Shown: positions 55,107 through 64,000 of the stretch, piece after piece
How positions within the stretch are numbered: the first letter of the stretch is position 1
Layout: every line of letters starts with the position of its first letter
Assembly: GCA_011799875.1 (NCBI GenBank)
Contig: CM022300.1
Coordinates: 115,891,201-115,955,200 of the forward strand
Reading direction: 5' to 3'
From: Thinopyrum elongatum
Taxonomy: Eukaryota; Streptophyta; Magnoliopsida; Poales; Poaceae
Length of the DNA: 64,000 bases
The notes under the pieces: generated by a model
Databases searched by the model: none
Seen by the model: the letters and a program-made list of their open reading frames with translations, nothing else
What the model was told of the DNA's origin: nothing
Made by a program: the position numbers and the translations under genes

Positions 55107-57833
55107 ATTCCTGCTTGTCCTCGAGTAGGTAAATGATAAAAATAGAATTTTTGATGTGAAATGCATATAACATATTTATCAATGCAATTTTCTTTATTGT
55201 GGCATGAATATTCAGATCCATAAGATTCAAAACAAAAGTTTAATATTGACATAAAAACAATAATACTTCAAGCATACTAATAAATCAATCATATCTTCTC
55301 AAAATAACATGGCCAAAGAAAGTTATCCCTACAAAATCATATAGTCTAGCTATGCTCCATCTTCATCACACAAAATATTTCATCATGCACAACCTCAATG
55401 ACAAGCCAAGCAATTGTTTCATACTTTTAATGTTCTCAAGCTTTTTTAACTTTCACGCAATACATGAGCGTGAGCCATGGATATAGCACCATAGGTGGAA
55501 TAGAGTATGGTGGAGGTTGTGAGGAGAAGACAAAAAGGAGAAAGTCTCACATCAACTAGGCAAATTAATGGGCTATGGAGATGCCCATCAATTGATATCG
55601 ATGCAAGTGAGTAGGGATTGCCATGCAACGGATGCACTAGAGCTATAAGTGTATGAAAGCTCAAAAAGAAACTAAGTGGGTGTGCAACCAACTTGCTTGC
55701 TCACGAAGACCTAGGGCAATTAGAGGAAGCCCATCATTGGAATATAGAAGCCAAGTTATATAATGAAAAATTCCCACTAGTATATGAAAGTGATACAATA
55801 GGAGACTCTCTATCATGAAGAACATGGTGCTACTTTGAAGCACAAGTGTGGAAAAAAGATAGTAACATTGTCCCTTCTCTCTTTTTCTCTCATTTTTTTG
55901 TTTGGGCTCTTTGGCCTATTTTTTTTTATTTTGGCCTCTTTGGCCTCTTTTATTTTATTTAAGTCCGGAGACTCATCCCAACTTGTGAGGGAATCATAGC
56001 CTCCATCATCCTTTCCTCACATGGGACAATGCTCTAATAATGATGATCATCACACTTTTATTTACTTACAACTCAAGAATTACAACTCGATACTAGAGCA
56101 AAATATGACTCTATATGAATGCCTTCGGCGGTGTACTAGGATGTGCAATGATCAAGAGTGACATGTATAAAAAATATGAACGGTGGCCAAGCTACAAATA
56201 CTATGCCAACTACATGATCATGCAAAGCAATATGACAACGATGGTGCATGTCATAATTGACGGAACTGTGGAAGTTGCATGGCAATATATCTCGGAATGG
56301 CTATGGAAATGCCATAATAGGTAGGTATGGTAGATATTTTGAGGAAGGGTATATGGTGGGTTTAATGCACCGGCGAAAGTTGCGCGGTACTAGAGAGGCT
56401 AGCAATGGTGGAAGGGTCAGAGTGAGTATAATCCATGGACTCAACATTAGTCATAAAGAACTCACATACTTACTGCAAAAATTTATTAGCCATCAAAGCA
56501 AAGAACTAATACGCATGCTCCTAGGGGGATAGATTGGTAGGAAAAGACCATTGCTTGTCCCCGACCACCACTCATAAGGAAGACAATCAAAAAATAAATC
56601 ATGCTCCGACTTCATCACATAACGGTTCACCATACGTTCATGCTTCGGGAATCACAAACTTTAACACAAGTATTTCTACCAATCCACAATTACTCACTAG
56701 CATGACTCTAATATCACCATCTTTATATCTCAAAACAAATGCAAGGAATCAAACTTCTCATATTATTCAATGCTCTTATATGAAGGTTTTTATTATATCC
56801 CTCTTGGATGCCCATCATATTAGGACTAAATTCATAACCTAAGCAAATTACCATGCTGTTTTAAGACTCTCAAAATAATATAAGTGAAGCATGAGAGTTC
56901 ATCAATTTCTATAAAATAAAACCACCGCCGTGCTCTAAAAAGATATAAGTGAAGCACTAGAGCAACTACCTAGCTCAAAAGATATAAGTGAAGCACATAG
57001 AGTATTCTAATAAATTCACGATTAATGTGTGTCCCTCTCAAAAGGTGTGTACAGCAAGGATGATCGTGGCAAACTAAAAAGCAAAGACTCGTATCATACA
57101 AGACGCTCCAAGCAAAACACATATCATGTGGTGAATAAAAACATAGCCTCAATTAAATTTACCGATGGATTGAAGACAAAAGAGGGGATGCCATCCGGGG
57201 CATCCCAAAGCTTAGATGCTTGGTTGTCCTTGAATATTACCTTGGGGTGCCTTGGTCATCCCCAAGCTTAGGCTCTTGCCACTCCTTATTCCGTGGTCCA
57301 TCAAAACTTTACCCAAAACTTGAAAACTTCACAACAGAAAACTCATAAGATCCGTTAGTATAATAAAGTAAACCACCACTTTAGGTACTGTTGTGAACTC
57401 ATTCTAAATTTATATTGGTGCTATATCTACTGTATTCCAACTTTTTCATGGTTCATACCCCCGGATACTACCCATAGATTCATCAAAATAAGCAAACAAC
57501 ACATAGAAAACAGAATCTGTCAAAAACAGAACGGTCTGTAGTAACCAGAATATTAGTAATACTTCTGTAACTCAATTTTTTTTGAAAAATTAGGAAACCA
57601 GAGACAATTCATGTATCAATATTTTGTAAAAAAATCATAATTTTTCCACGCTCCAGTGAATTTAAACAATTCTGTTACTGGACGCAAAAGTTTCTGTTTT
57701 TAGCAAAACCAAATCAACGATATACGAAAGCACCCCAAAGGTCTTGCTTGACTCAAACACTAATTAAAAAACTAAAACACAATTACTACAGAGGTAATAA
57801 TGTGTATACACATAAAAACAGAAAATAAAAATA
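55107..57833 (-). other. E3 internal non-coding region
   Basis: Collinear with 44137-46868 of E2. It holds three ATATAAGTGAAGCA repeats (about 56876-56998) and PPT-like motifs at 57199-57214 and 57255-57270. No credible gene. Confidence 0.65.
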
Positions 57834-57864
57834 TTGGGTTGTCTCCCAACAAGCGCTTTTCTTT
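57834..57864 (-). other. Conserved box after the ORF (E3)
   Basis: Same box as 44106-44136 in E2, on the minus strand, overlapping the end of the ORF by about 10 bases of non-coding flank. Confidence 0.65.
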
Positions 57865-57876
57865 AAAGCCTTTTAG

Positions 57877-58746
57877 CTAGGCATTGATAATTTTAATGAT
57901 GCTCACATGAAAGACAAAAAATTGAAGCACAAAGAGAGCATCATATAGCATGTGAAAAACAAGGTTAAGTCTAACATACTTCCTATGCATAGTAATTTTA
58001 TAGGGAAAATATTTATCAAGACAAGCAAAAACTAGCATATGCAATGAAGAAGAAAGAAACAATAGCAATCTCAACATAACGAGAGGTAATTTAATAATAT
58101 GAAAATTTCTACAACCATATTTCCCTCCGTCATAATAATTGCATGTGAGATCATATTCAAATTCAACAATATAGCTATCACGCAACATATTCTCTAGTTG
58201 TTCCACATGCATGCAAAGTTGACACTCTTCCAAAATAGTGGGATTAACATAGAATAAAGTCATTACTTCTCCAAACCCACTTTTATAAAAAAAATCATAA
58301 GATTGATCAAACTCCAAAGTAGTGGGATCATTATTTCCTAGAGTTGATACTCTTCCAAACCCACTTTCAATATTATTGCAAATATTATTATCATGAGGCT
58401 TAAATAAATTTTCAAGACCATAAGAAGCATTATCACCCCAGTCATGATCATTGCAATAAGTAGTGGACATAGCAAAATTAGCATCCCCAAGCTTAGGGTT
58501 TTGCATATTATTAGCACACTTGACATTAATAGAATTTACAATAAGATCATTGCAATCATCCTTTTCATTCAAGGAGCTATCATGAATCACTTTATAAATT
58601 TCTTCTTTTATCACTTCATCACAATTTTCAGATTCACGAATTTCAAGCAAAACTCCATAAAGATAATCTGGTGCACTCAACTCACTAGCAATTGGTTCAT
58701 CATAATTAGATCCTTTAAAAAGATTAGCAAGTGGATGAGTATCCAT
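57877..58746 (-). CDS. Conserved ORF of a non-autonomous gypsy element, 289 aa, function unknown
   Basis: Full-length relative of the 279 aa ORF in E2. It has the same start (MDTHPLANLFKGSNYDEP), NMQNPKLGDANFAM, the twin SGFG(R/E)V..PT(T/I)LE units, CDSYIVEF-like RDSYIVEFEYD, the hydrophobic LPLVMLRLLLFLSSSLHMLVF stretch shortened here to its first half for quotation, and HRKYVRLN near the end. It runs ten residues longer because the E2 stop after the conserved FM position is replaced by a read-on. No frameshift or internal stop is present. No known domain was recognised. Confidence 0.72.
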   Translation of the reverse strand: MDTHPLANLFKGSNYDEPIASELSAPDYLYGVLLEIRESENCDEVIKEEIYKVIHDSSLNEKDDCNDLIVNSINVKCANNMQNPKLGDANFAMSTTYCNDHDWGDNASYGLENLFKPHDNNICNNIESGFGRVSTLGNNDPTTLEFDQSYDFFYKSGFGEVMTLFYVNPTILEECQLCMHVEQLENMLRDSYIVEFEYDLTCNYYDGGKYGCRNFHIIKLPLVMLRLLLFLSSSLHMLVFACLDKYFPYKITMHRKYVRLNLVFHMLYDALFVLQFFVFHVSIIKIINA

Positions 58747-58992
58747 AAACTTTTTGCTTTCTGATTTTCAATAAACACATAATTATACCAAGCGAACAAG
58801 CAAACAAACCAAGTAAGACATAAAGGCAAACAAAAAAACGAACGGAAAGAAGGCGAATAAAAAGGAAAATATTTTTGTGTTTTTTTGAAAATGTTTTGGA
58901 AGTGGGGAGAGGAAAATGAAAGGCAAATGACAAATAATGTAAGTGCAAGAGATGAGAGTTTATGATGGGTACTTGGTAGGCTTGATGTAGAA

Positions 58993-59012
58993 CCTCCCCG
59001 GCAACGGCGCCA
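58993..59012 (-). other. E3 primer-binding site (tRNA-Asp)
   Basis: On the minus strand TGGCGCCGTTGCCGGGGAGG, 11 bp inside the 5' LTR; canonical form. Confidence 0.88.
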
Positions 59013-59023
59013 GAAATTCTTCC

Positions 59024-60581
59024 TGCTACTTATTGAGCTTGCGTTGATTTCTCCTTGAATAGGAAAGGGTGATGCAGCAAAGTAGAGATAAGTATTTCCC
59101 TCAGTTAAGAACCAAGGTATCAATCCAGTAGGAGGCACAAGCAAGTCCCCAATATATGCACATGCACAAACTAACAAACACTTGCACACAACGCGAAAAA
59201 GGGGTTGTCAATCCCTTCACGGTCACGAACAAGAGTGAGATCTAATAGAGATAGGTATAAAAGATAAATAAAAGATCAAACTAAGTATATATAAATAAAT
59301 TGCAGCAAGGTATTTTTGGGTTTTTTGGTTTATAGATTTGAAAATATATGATGGAAAATAGACCCGGGGGCCATAGGTTTCACTAGAGGCTTCTCTCTTG
59401 AAGAAAACTTACAGTGGGTAAACAAATTACTATTGAGCAATTGATAGAAAATCGCATAATTATGAAGACATCTAAGGCAATGATCATGAATATAGGCATC
59501 ACGTCCGTGACAAGTAGACCGACTCCTGCCTGCATCTACTACTATTACTCCACACATCGACTTCTATCCTGCATGCATCTAGTGAATTAAGTTAACAAGA
59601 ACGTGGTAACGCATTAAGCAAGATGTAGAGGGATAAACTCAAGCAATATGATATAAACCCCATCTTTTTATCCTTAATGGCAACAATACAATACGTGCCT
59701 CGCTACCCATTCTGTCACTGGGTGAGGACACCGCAAAATTGAACCCATCACAAAGCACCTCTCCTATTGTAAGAAAAACCAATCTAGTTGGCCAAACCAA
59801 ATCGATAGATCGGAGAGAAATACAAAGCTATCTCAATCATGCAAAAAAGAGTTCAGAGAAGACTCAAATAATATTCATAGATAATCTGATCATAAATCCA
59901 CAATTCATCGGATCTCAATGAACGCACCGCAAAAGAAGATTACATCAAATAGATCTCCAAGAACATCAAGGAGAACATTGTATTGAAGATCAAAGAGAGA
60001 GAAGAAGCCATCTAGCTACTAGCTATGGACATATAGGTCTATGGTAAACTACTCACACATCATCGGAAGGGAAGCAAGGTTGGTGTAGAGGTCCTCCGTG
60101 ATCGAATCCCCCTCCGGTGGAGTGCCGGAAAAGGCCCCAAGATGGGATCTCACGGGAACAGAGGCTTGTGGCGGCAGAAAAGTATTTTCAGTGTGCCCTC
60201 TAGTATAGGGGGAATATTTGAGAATATATAGTGGAAGAATTAGGGTTGGAAGTTCTCCGGGGGGCCCATAAGCCCTGGGGGTGCCCCCCTACGGCTTGTG
60301 GCCTCCCCATAGGGCTTTTGGCCTCCTCTCCAAGTCTCATGGATTTCTTCTGGTCCAACAAAAATTACCGTAAAGTTTTATTCCATTTGGACTCCATTTG
60401 ATATTCCTTTTCTGTAAAAGTCAAAAACAAGGAAAAAACAGAAACTGGCACTGGGCACTAGGTTAATAAGTTAGTCCCAAAAATAATATAAAATAGCATA
60501 TTAATGCATATAAAACATCCAAAACAGATAATATAATAGCATGGAACAATAAAAAATTATAGATACATTGGGGATGTATCA
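59024..60581 (-). repeat. E3 5' LTR
   Basis: 1558 bp pair of 53511-55090, followed by the target-site copy atcct. Confidence 0.92.
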
Positions 60582-61622
60582 ATCCTCCACCTCCACCTTA
60601 TATTGTCGTAATGATGCAGCAGTTTGAGCTGAATCGTCAGTTTATGACTGGGGTAATGGCCCAGTTTCCAAACCAGAATGCTCATCAATAGCCTGCCCCA
60701 ATAACACTGCAAGAATTCATGCGCCTCAACCAGTCCATTTTCTGCAACTCCACCAATCCTATGGATGCTGATGATTGGCTTCGTGACATCCTATTTGAGA
60801 TGGAGTCAGCTAATGTTGCCCCTGCCAGTTACATAACCTTTGCGACATTTCACTTGAAGGGTCCAGCTGCTCAATGGTGGGAAAGCCACAGGGGTATGCT
60901 GCCTACTGAGACTGTAACCACTTGGCAGGAATTTCAGTCAGCCTTCCGTGCACGGCACATTCCTCAAGGTCTGATGGACCAGAAGAAGAAGGAGTTCCAC
61001 AAACTCTCATAGGGCAAAATGACTGTGGATGAATATCAGAGCAAATTCCTTGAATTATCCCGCTATGCTGAAGATGATGTCTACACTGATGCTCGCAAGC
61101 AGGAGAAATTTCGTGAAGGACTGTGCCCTGATATAAAGCTCGCACTTGTTGTTTGTGATTGTGCAGACTTTGCGACACTTGTCAGCCAAGCTTTCTGAGC
61201 TGAAACTGTTCTCACTAAGTACGAGGAGTCGCTCAAGCATACTCGAGATGTTGGCCCATCCTCGTGTCAGACTGTTCAGAAATGACAAGTCTAGATCCCG
61301 CACAATGTTTATCACCGACCTGCTCCAACAGCAAGGCCATCTTATGTCGCACCTCGTCTGCCTCCGCCACCGAGACAGCTAACGATTGAGGGTGGACAGA
61401 CCAATGCTATGGCTCCTCCCCATAATGATGGTTTATGCCGCAAGTGTGGACAGCAAAGACACCGTGCTGCCAGCTGTTGCCCGACCCAGAATCAAAATGC
61501 ACGAGCTCGTCATCCCAGAAACCTTAATGCCAGGCCGCCTGCACTCAGTCGTGGTCATGTTAATCATGTAAAGGTTGAAGAAGCTCAACGGGACCCCAAA
61601 ATTGTGATGGGTACCCTTCTAG

Positions 61623-62575
61623 TTCTCGGGGTACACAAACAGGGGTGTTTGTCCCCCCTGACTTGTGCACGAACGAAGAGCCTCTGCCCCGGCAGCCAAA
61701 ACTTAGCGAAGGAATGACTACACTAACATGCAAAACAAGACCAAACTAGAGGAACCGCTCTTCAAGAGATCAAGGAGCGGATCAAGAAGACCAAGATAAA
61801 CAAGACAGCAAAACATCACCTTGGGAAGGCCTTCCTTGCCGGGCAGGATAGCTTGGACGGGTCGAGGCCGCCCCAGGGACAAGTCCAAGATTTCCCCGGC
61901 AAGCTTGCCAGGTCTGCCGAGGACAAGGACTCCCGCCAAGGCACCACCGCTCCACCGCACCACAACGCAAATCACTTATCAATGCGGTGTCGAGCCCCCA
62001 AGTGATTAAGTGGCTTCCACTAAGCATGTGGCAGCCCATTGGAAGACAGATTACTCTCATATGACACCCGTCCAGAAGCGTGTCATACAGATAAGCAGAA
62101 GATGATTAAGCGGCATGGCAGGCTTGCCGGGCTTCTCCCTCAGCACGACACCTAGCAATGCATTTAATGCACTTTGTCCTAACTGCCAGAGTTAGGTATG
62201 ATAGCACTGTTTGCTATCTAATCGCTTGACAAAGACTATTTTGCCACTGTGGCAACCCCTTTAAGCTATAAAAGGAGGTCCAAGGCAACCTAGCAAAGGA
62301 TTTGGACCCTTGCACACTTGTACGCGCGTAGCAGCTCTCCTCGAGGCCACCTTGCCGGGCTTGGGTGCTGCGTTTCCATTGTGTTCTTCCATCCAATTCA
62401 CCAAAGCAGGAGTAGGGTTTTACGCTTCCCAGTGGCCCAAACCTGGGTAAAAACCACCAGTGTCACCATCGCCGTGCTGTTTCATGGCCTCCGCTCTTTG
62501 TGCAACGTGATCTTCCCCCTTGCCGAACCACAAAGGGGCCGATGGTCCCATAGGTGATCGTGTAGTCCCATGACA
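61623..62575 (+). repeat. 5' LTR of element G
   Basis: About 950 bp. The shared landmarks with L3a are GGATCAAGAAGACCAAG, TCGAGCCCCCAAGTGA, the TATA box and GAACCACAAAGGGGCCGATG. The left end is not certain. Confidence 0.72.
62267..62274 (+). promoter_or_regulatory. TATA box in the G LTR
   Basis: TATAAAAG followed by GAGG, the same as in L3a. Confidence 0.65.
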
Positions 62576-62579
62576 CCTT

Positions 62580-62598
62580 TGGCATGCTAGGTAAGGGG
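62580..62598 (+). other. Decayed primer-binding site of element G
   Basis: TGGCATGCTAGGTAAGGGG against TGGCGCGCCAGGTAGGGG in L3a; most changes are transitions at CG or CC. Confidence 0.55.
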
Positions 62599-62879
62599 AC
62601 TCGCTTGCACGAACCTGAGGTTGTGAACAGCGCGTCGATCATCATCTTCATCGTCACCCTCTTCATCAATGGATTCGAAGAAAAGGGACAGTGCTACTCC
62701 CTAGCGTCATCCCTTCCAAGTTCCATCTCTCACCTCCACCACGGCGGCGGCAAAGACGAGGGACGACGACACTTCGGATGGCATGGTTGGCACGAATGGC
62801 GTGGCTGCCATGCTACCCATGGCCATGAGAAGGAGCGAGACGTGCGGTAGCGCCGCCCCTTCTTGAGGCCCCCTGTCGA

Positions 62880-64000
62880 GCGCGTTCGATCCCAAAGGTT
62901 TTGTTTGGGCGGCGGACGAGAAAACGGTGCGTAGTTGGCCCTCCCCCTCCCTTCCTTGCTACTTCCCAATGATTGGGACATGCTGTGGTGAGGCCGTCAG
63001 TGTTGATAAGCCTGCGTGGAGCTCGGTTCTGCGTTTATCCCACCAAGGGTAAATCCTGAGTTGAGCGCTGGTGCAAATCCGTTGGTTGGCATTCCCGGCA
63101 AGCGAGCCCTGGCAAGGCCTTTTGCGCCAGTGCGTCCTTCGCGCCAGCCACCAAGAGATCATTGGAAGTAAAGAGAAAGGAGGGGGAGGCCGATTCTTTT
63201 CTTTTTCCACCGTATGTCATTAGTTGTAGATGTTTTTGTTGGCCCCCTCCCAGCTCGTGCTGGGGGCTGGGTGCATAACTAATGGACTGCCTAGTCCCTC
63301 CCTTTTTGCTCCTTTCCATTTTTCATATTTGTGGGGTGAAAATGGACATGCGAGCACGGTCTCCTAGGGGACACGCATAGGAGGGGCAAGCATGGATAGA
63401 AGAGAAGATATTGTGCATGACCAAGCATACTACCCGGCAGGAGGAGAATATGAACGAAAAGATAAGTTGGCGTGCTTGTTTAACTCTTCTTTGGAGTTTG
63501 GACTCGCATATCCCTCGGACAACCAGAGGTTTCGTATGGCAAGTCCTTGGTATGATGGAACCTTACTGTATTTGTCTACGCCCTCGCCTTGTTTTCGAGC
63601 CTGCTCAACAAGGTGGGTGGCAGTGTCAAGGACTATTAAGGAAAAGCCCACCGGCAGCGTGTCCTTGCCAGCTGAATGCTAATGACCCGTTCCTCAAAGC
63701 AATCGCGGCAGTATGTTGTTGGCGTGCAGCCAACGTATGCAAGAAAACTAACCATACAAATACTAATGGGTAAACACAAGAGGGATAGCGCGCTTTAAAC
63801 ATATAAGCATCAGTTCGGCGAAGCGTTAAAACAAGAATAGTACGGAGTCTAAAAACGAGATACATATTGTGTCTTATTACAGGGCGACACGGCAGCAGAG
63901 ATGGTACAAGGATGGGCCTGGCGGCCTCCGGGAACTCTTGGTACAGAGAGAACCTTGTCAGCAAGAGGGGCGGCCTTCTCCGCAGTGGCAGAGGCATCAG
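62880..64000 (+). other. Unresolved interior of element G
   Basis: No gag, protease, RT or integrase motif is found on either strand. GGGGGCTGGG near 63260 resembles words in the 3' non-coding region of L3a. Overlapping open frames (63035-63319 minus, 63392-63773 plus, 63626-63997 minus) show no domain. Confidence 0.4.

Larger units (their letters stand above)
53511..60581 (-). mobile_element. E3: non-autonomous Ty3/gypsy (Athila-like) element inserted in gag codon 5 of T
   Basis: 7071 bp on the minus strand, with LTRs 53511-55090 and 59024-60581 and atcct copies at 53506-53510 and 60582-60586. The PBS, single ORF and polypurine tract are arranged as in E2. There is no gag/pol. Confidence 0.93.
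53496..61623 (+). pseudogene. gag of element T, split by E3
   Basis: It starts ATGGCTGATGATCCT (53496-53510), then E3 intervenes, and the same frame resumes at 60587. It stays in one frame to about 61623, where G interrupts near the protease start. Gag features are ILFEMESANVAP, the AAQWWESHRG capsid block, TWQEFQSAFRARHIP, DEYQSKFLELSRYA and the zinc knuckle CRKCGQQRHRAASC. There are no frameshifts, but there are five in-frame stops at 60689, 61010, 61196, 61283 and 61292. All are explicable as single C-to-T or G-to-A changes from Gln, Arg or Trp codons. Confidence 0.88.
48957..64000 (+). mobile_element. T: Ty3/gypsy element with 3.9 kb LTR, incomplete at the right edge
   Basis: The 5' LTR begins TGTAACACCCCGATAATTAT after gcggt and ends GGGCGTTACA at 52830. 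It is followed by an initiator-Met PBS and a gag frame with a CCHC knuckle. The long LTR, TGTAACACCCC start and Met primer fit chromovirus-type (Tekay/Del-like) elements; this lineage is an inference because no pol is visible. The internal part is interrupted by E3 (53511-60581) and G (from about 61623). The rest lies beyond the window. Confidence 0.82.
61623..64000 (+). mobile_element. G: Tat-like Ty3/gypsy element inserted in T gag, incomplete at the right edge
   Basis: The segment from about 61623 to 62575 aligns throughout with the L3a LTR read on its minus strand, and ends CCCATGACA. It is followed by a PBS-like site and a leader like that of L3a. The 5' terminal TG appears mutated, so the start is approximate. 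Coding is degenerate: a gag-like start MDSKKRDSATP at about 62664 soon meets a stop. Bases 62880-64000 are rich in CCGGCAAG words, as in L3a, but show no pol domain, so this copy may be internally deleted. Confidence 0.7.

Overview
This is a plant nuclear window, almost certainly from a Triticeae grass (wheat, Aegilops or barley relative). I base this on LTR families I recognise by sight: copia LTRs of the Angela/WIS/BARE1 type and gypsy LTRs of the Sabrina/WHAM/Fatima type that begin TGATACGTCTCC. There is no bacterial, organellar or CRISPR content. About 90% of the window is LTR retrotransposon, largely nested and minus-stranded.

Left end (1-5877): the only host gene is an HVA22-like (TB2/DP1/REEP family) gene on the minus strand. 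Four exons are visible (4705-4736, 4459-4557, 141-185, 1-40); all intron ends are GT..AG and all codon phases agree. The gene runs off the left edge. Its second intron is 4.3 kb and carries a GC-rich repeat that looks like a non-LTR element.

Nest 1 (5878-40453): a 6.7 kb non-autonomous gypsy element (L1, minus) holds an 8.6 kb Angela-type copia element (L2, 11185-39064, minus) in its 5' LTR. L2 in turn holds two insertions. One is a Tat-lineage gypsy (L3a, 14665-25365, minus), which itself carries a Sabrina-like solo LTR (L4, 22500-24101). The other is a second Angela-type copia element in the opposite orientation (L3b, 29609-38200, plus). Every junction can be read to the base, with 5 bp target-site duplications: tacag/tacgg, agata, aaggt, ctccc and acact.

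Middle (40454-48956): low-copy-looking sequence with a (TG)12 tract, interrupted by a complete 7.0 kb non-autonomous gypsy element (E2, 41387-48417, plus, TSD cacgc).

Right part (48957-64000): a gypsy element (T) with a 3.87 kb LTR, an initiator-Met-type primer site and a gag frame on the plus strand. Its gag is split at codon 5 by another 7.1 kb non-autonomous gypsy element (E3, 53511-60581, minus, TSD atcct), and split again near 61623 by a Tat-like gypsy element (G) that runs off the right edge.

The autonomous-type elements (L2, L3a, L3b, T) carry broken gag/pol genes and none looks competent. The non-autonomous elements L1, E2 and E3 share a collinear design: PBS for tRNA-Asp, one long ORF of unknown function, a conserved 31 nt box after the ORF, tandem CTTCACTTATAT repeats, and four copies of a polypurine-tract-like motif. 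That shared design, especially the ORF, is the least explained signal here.
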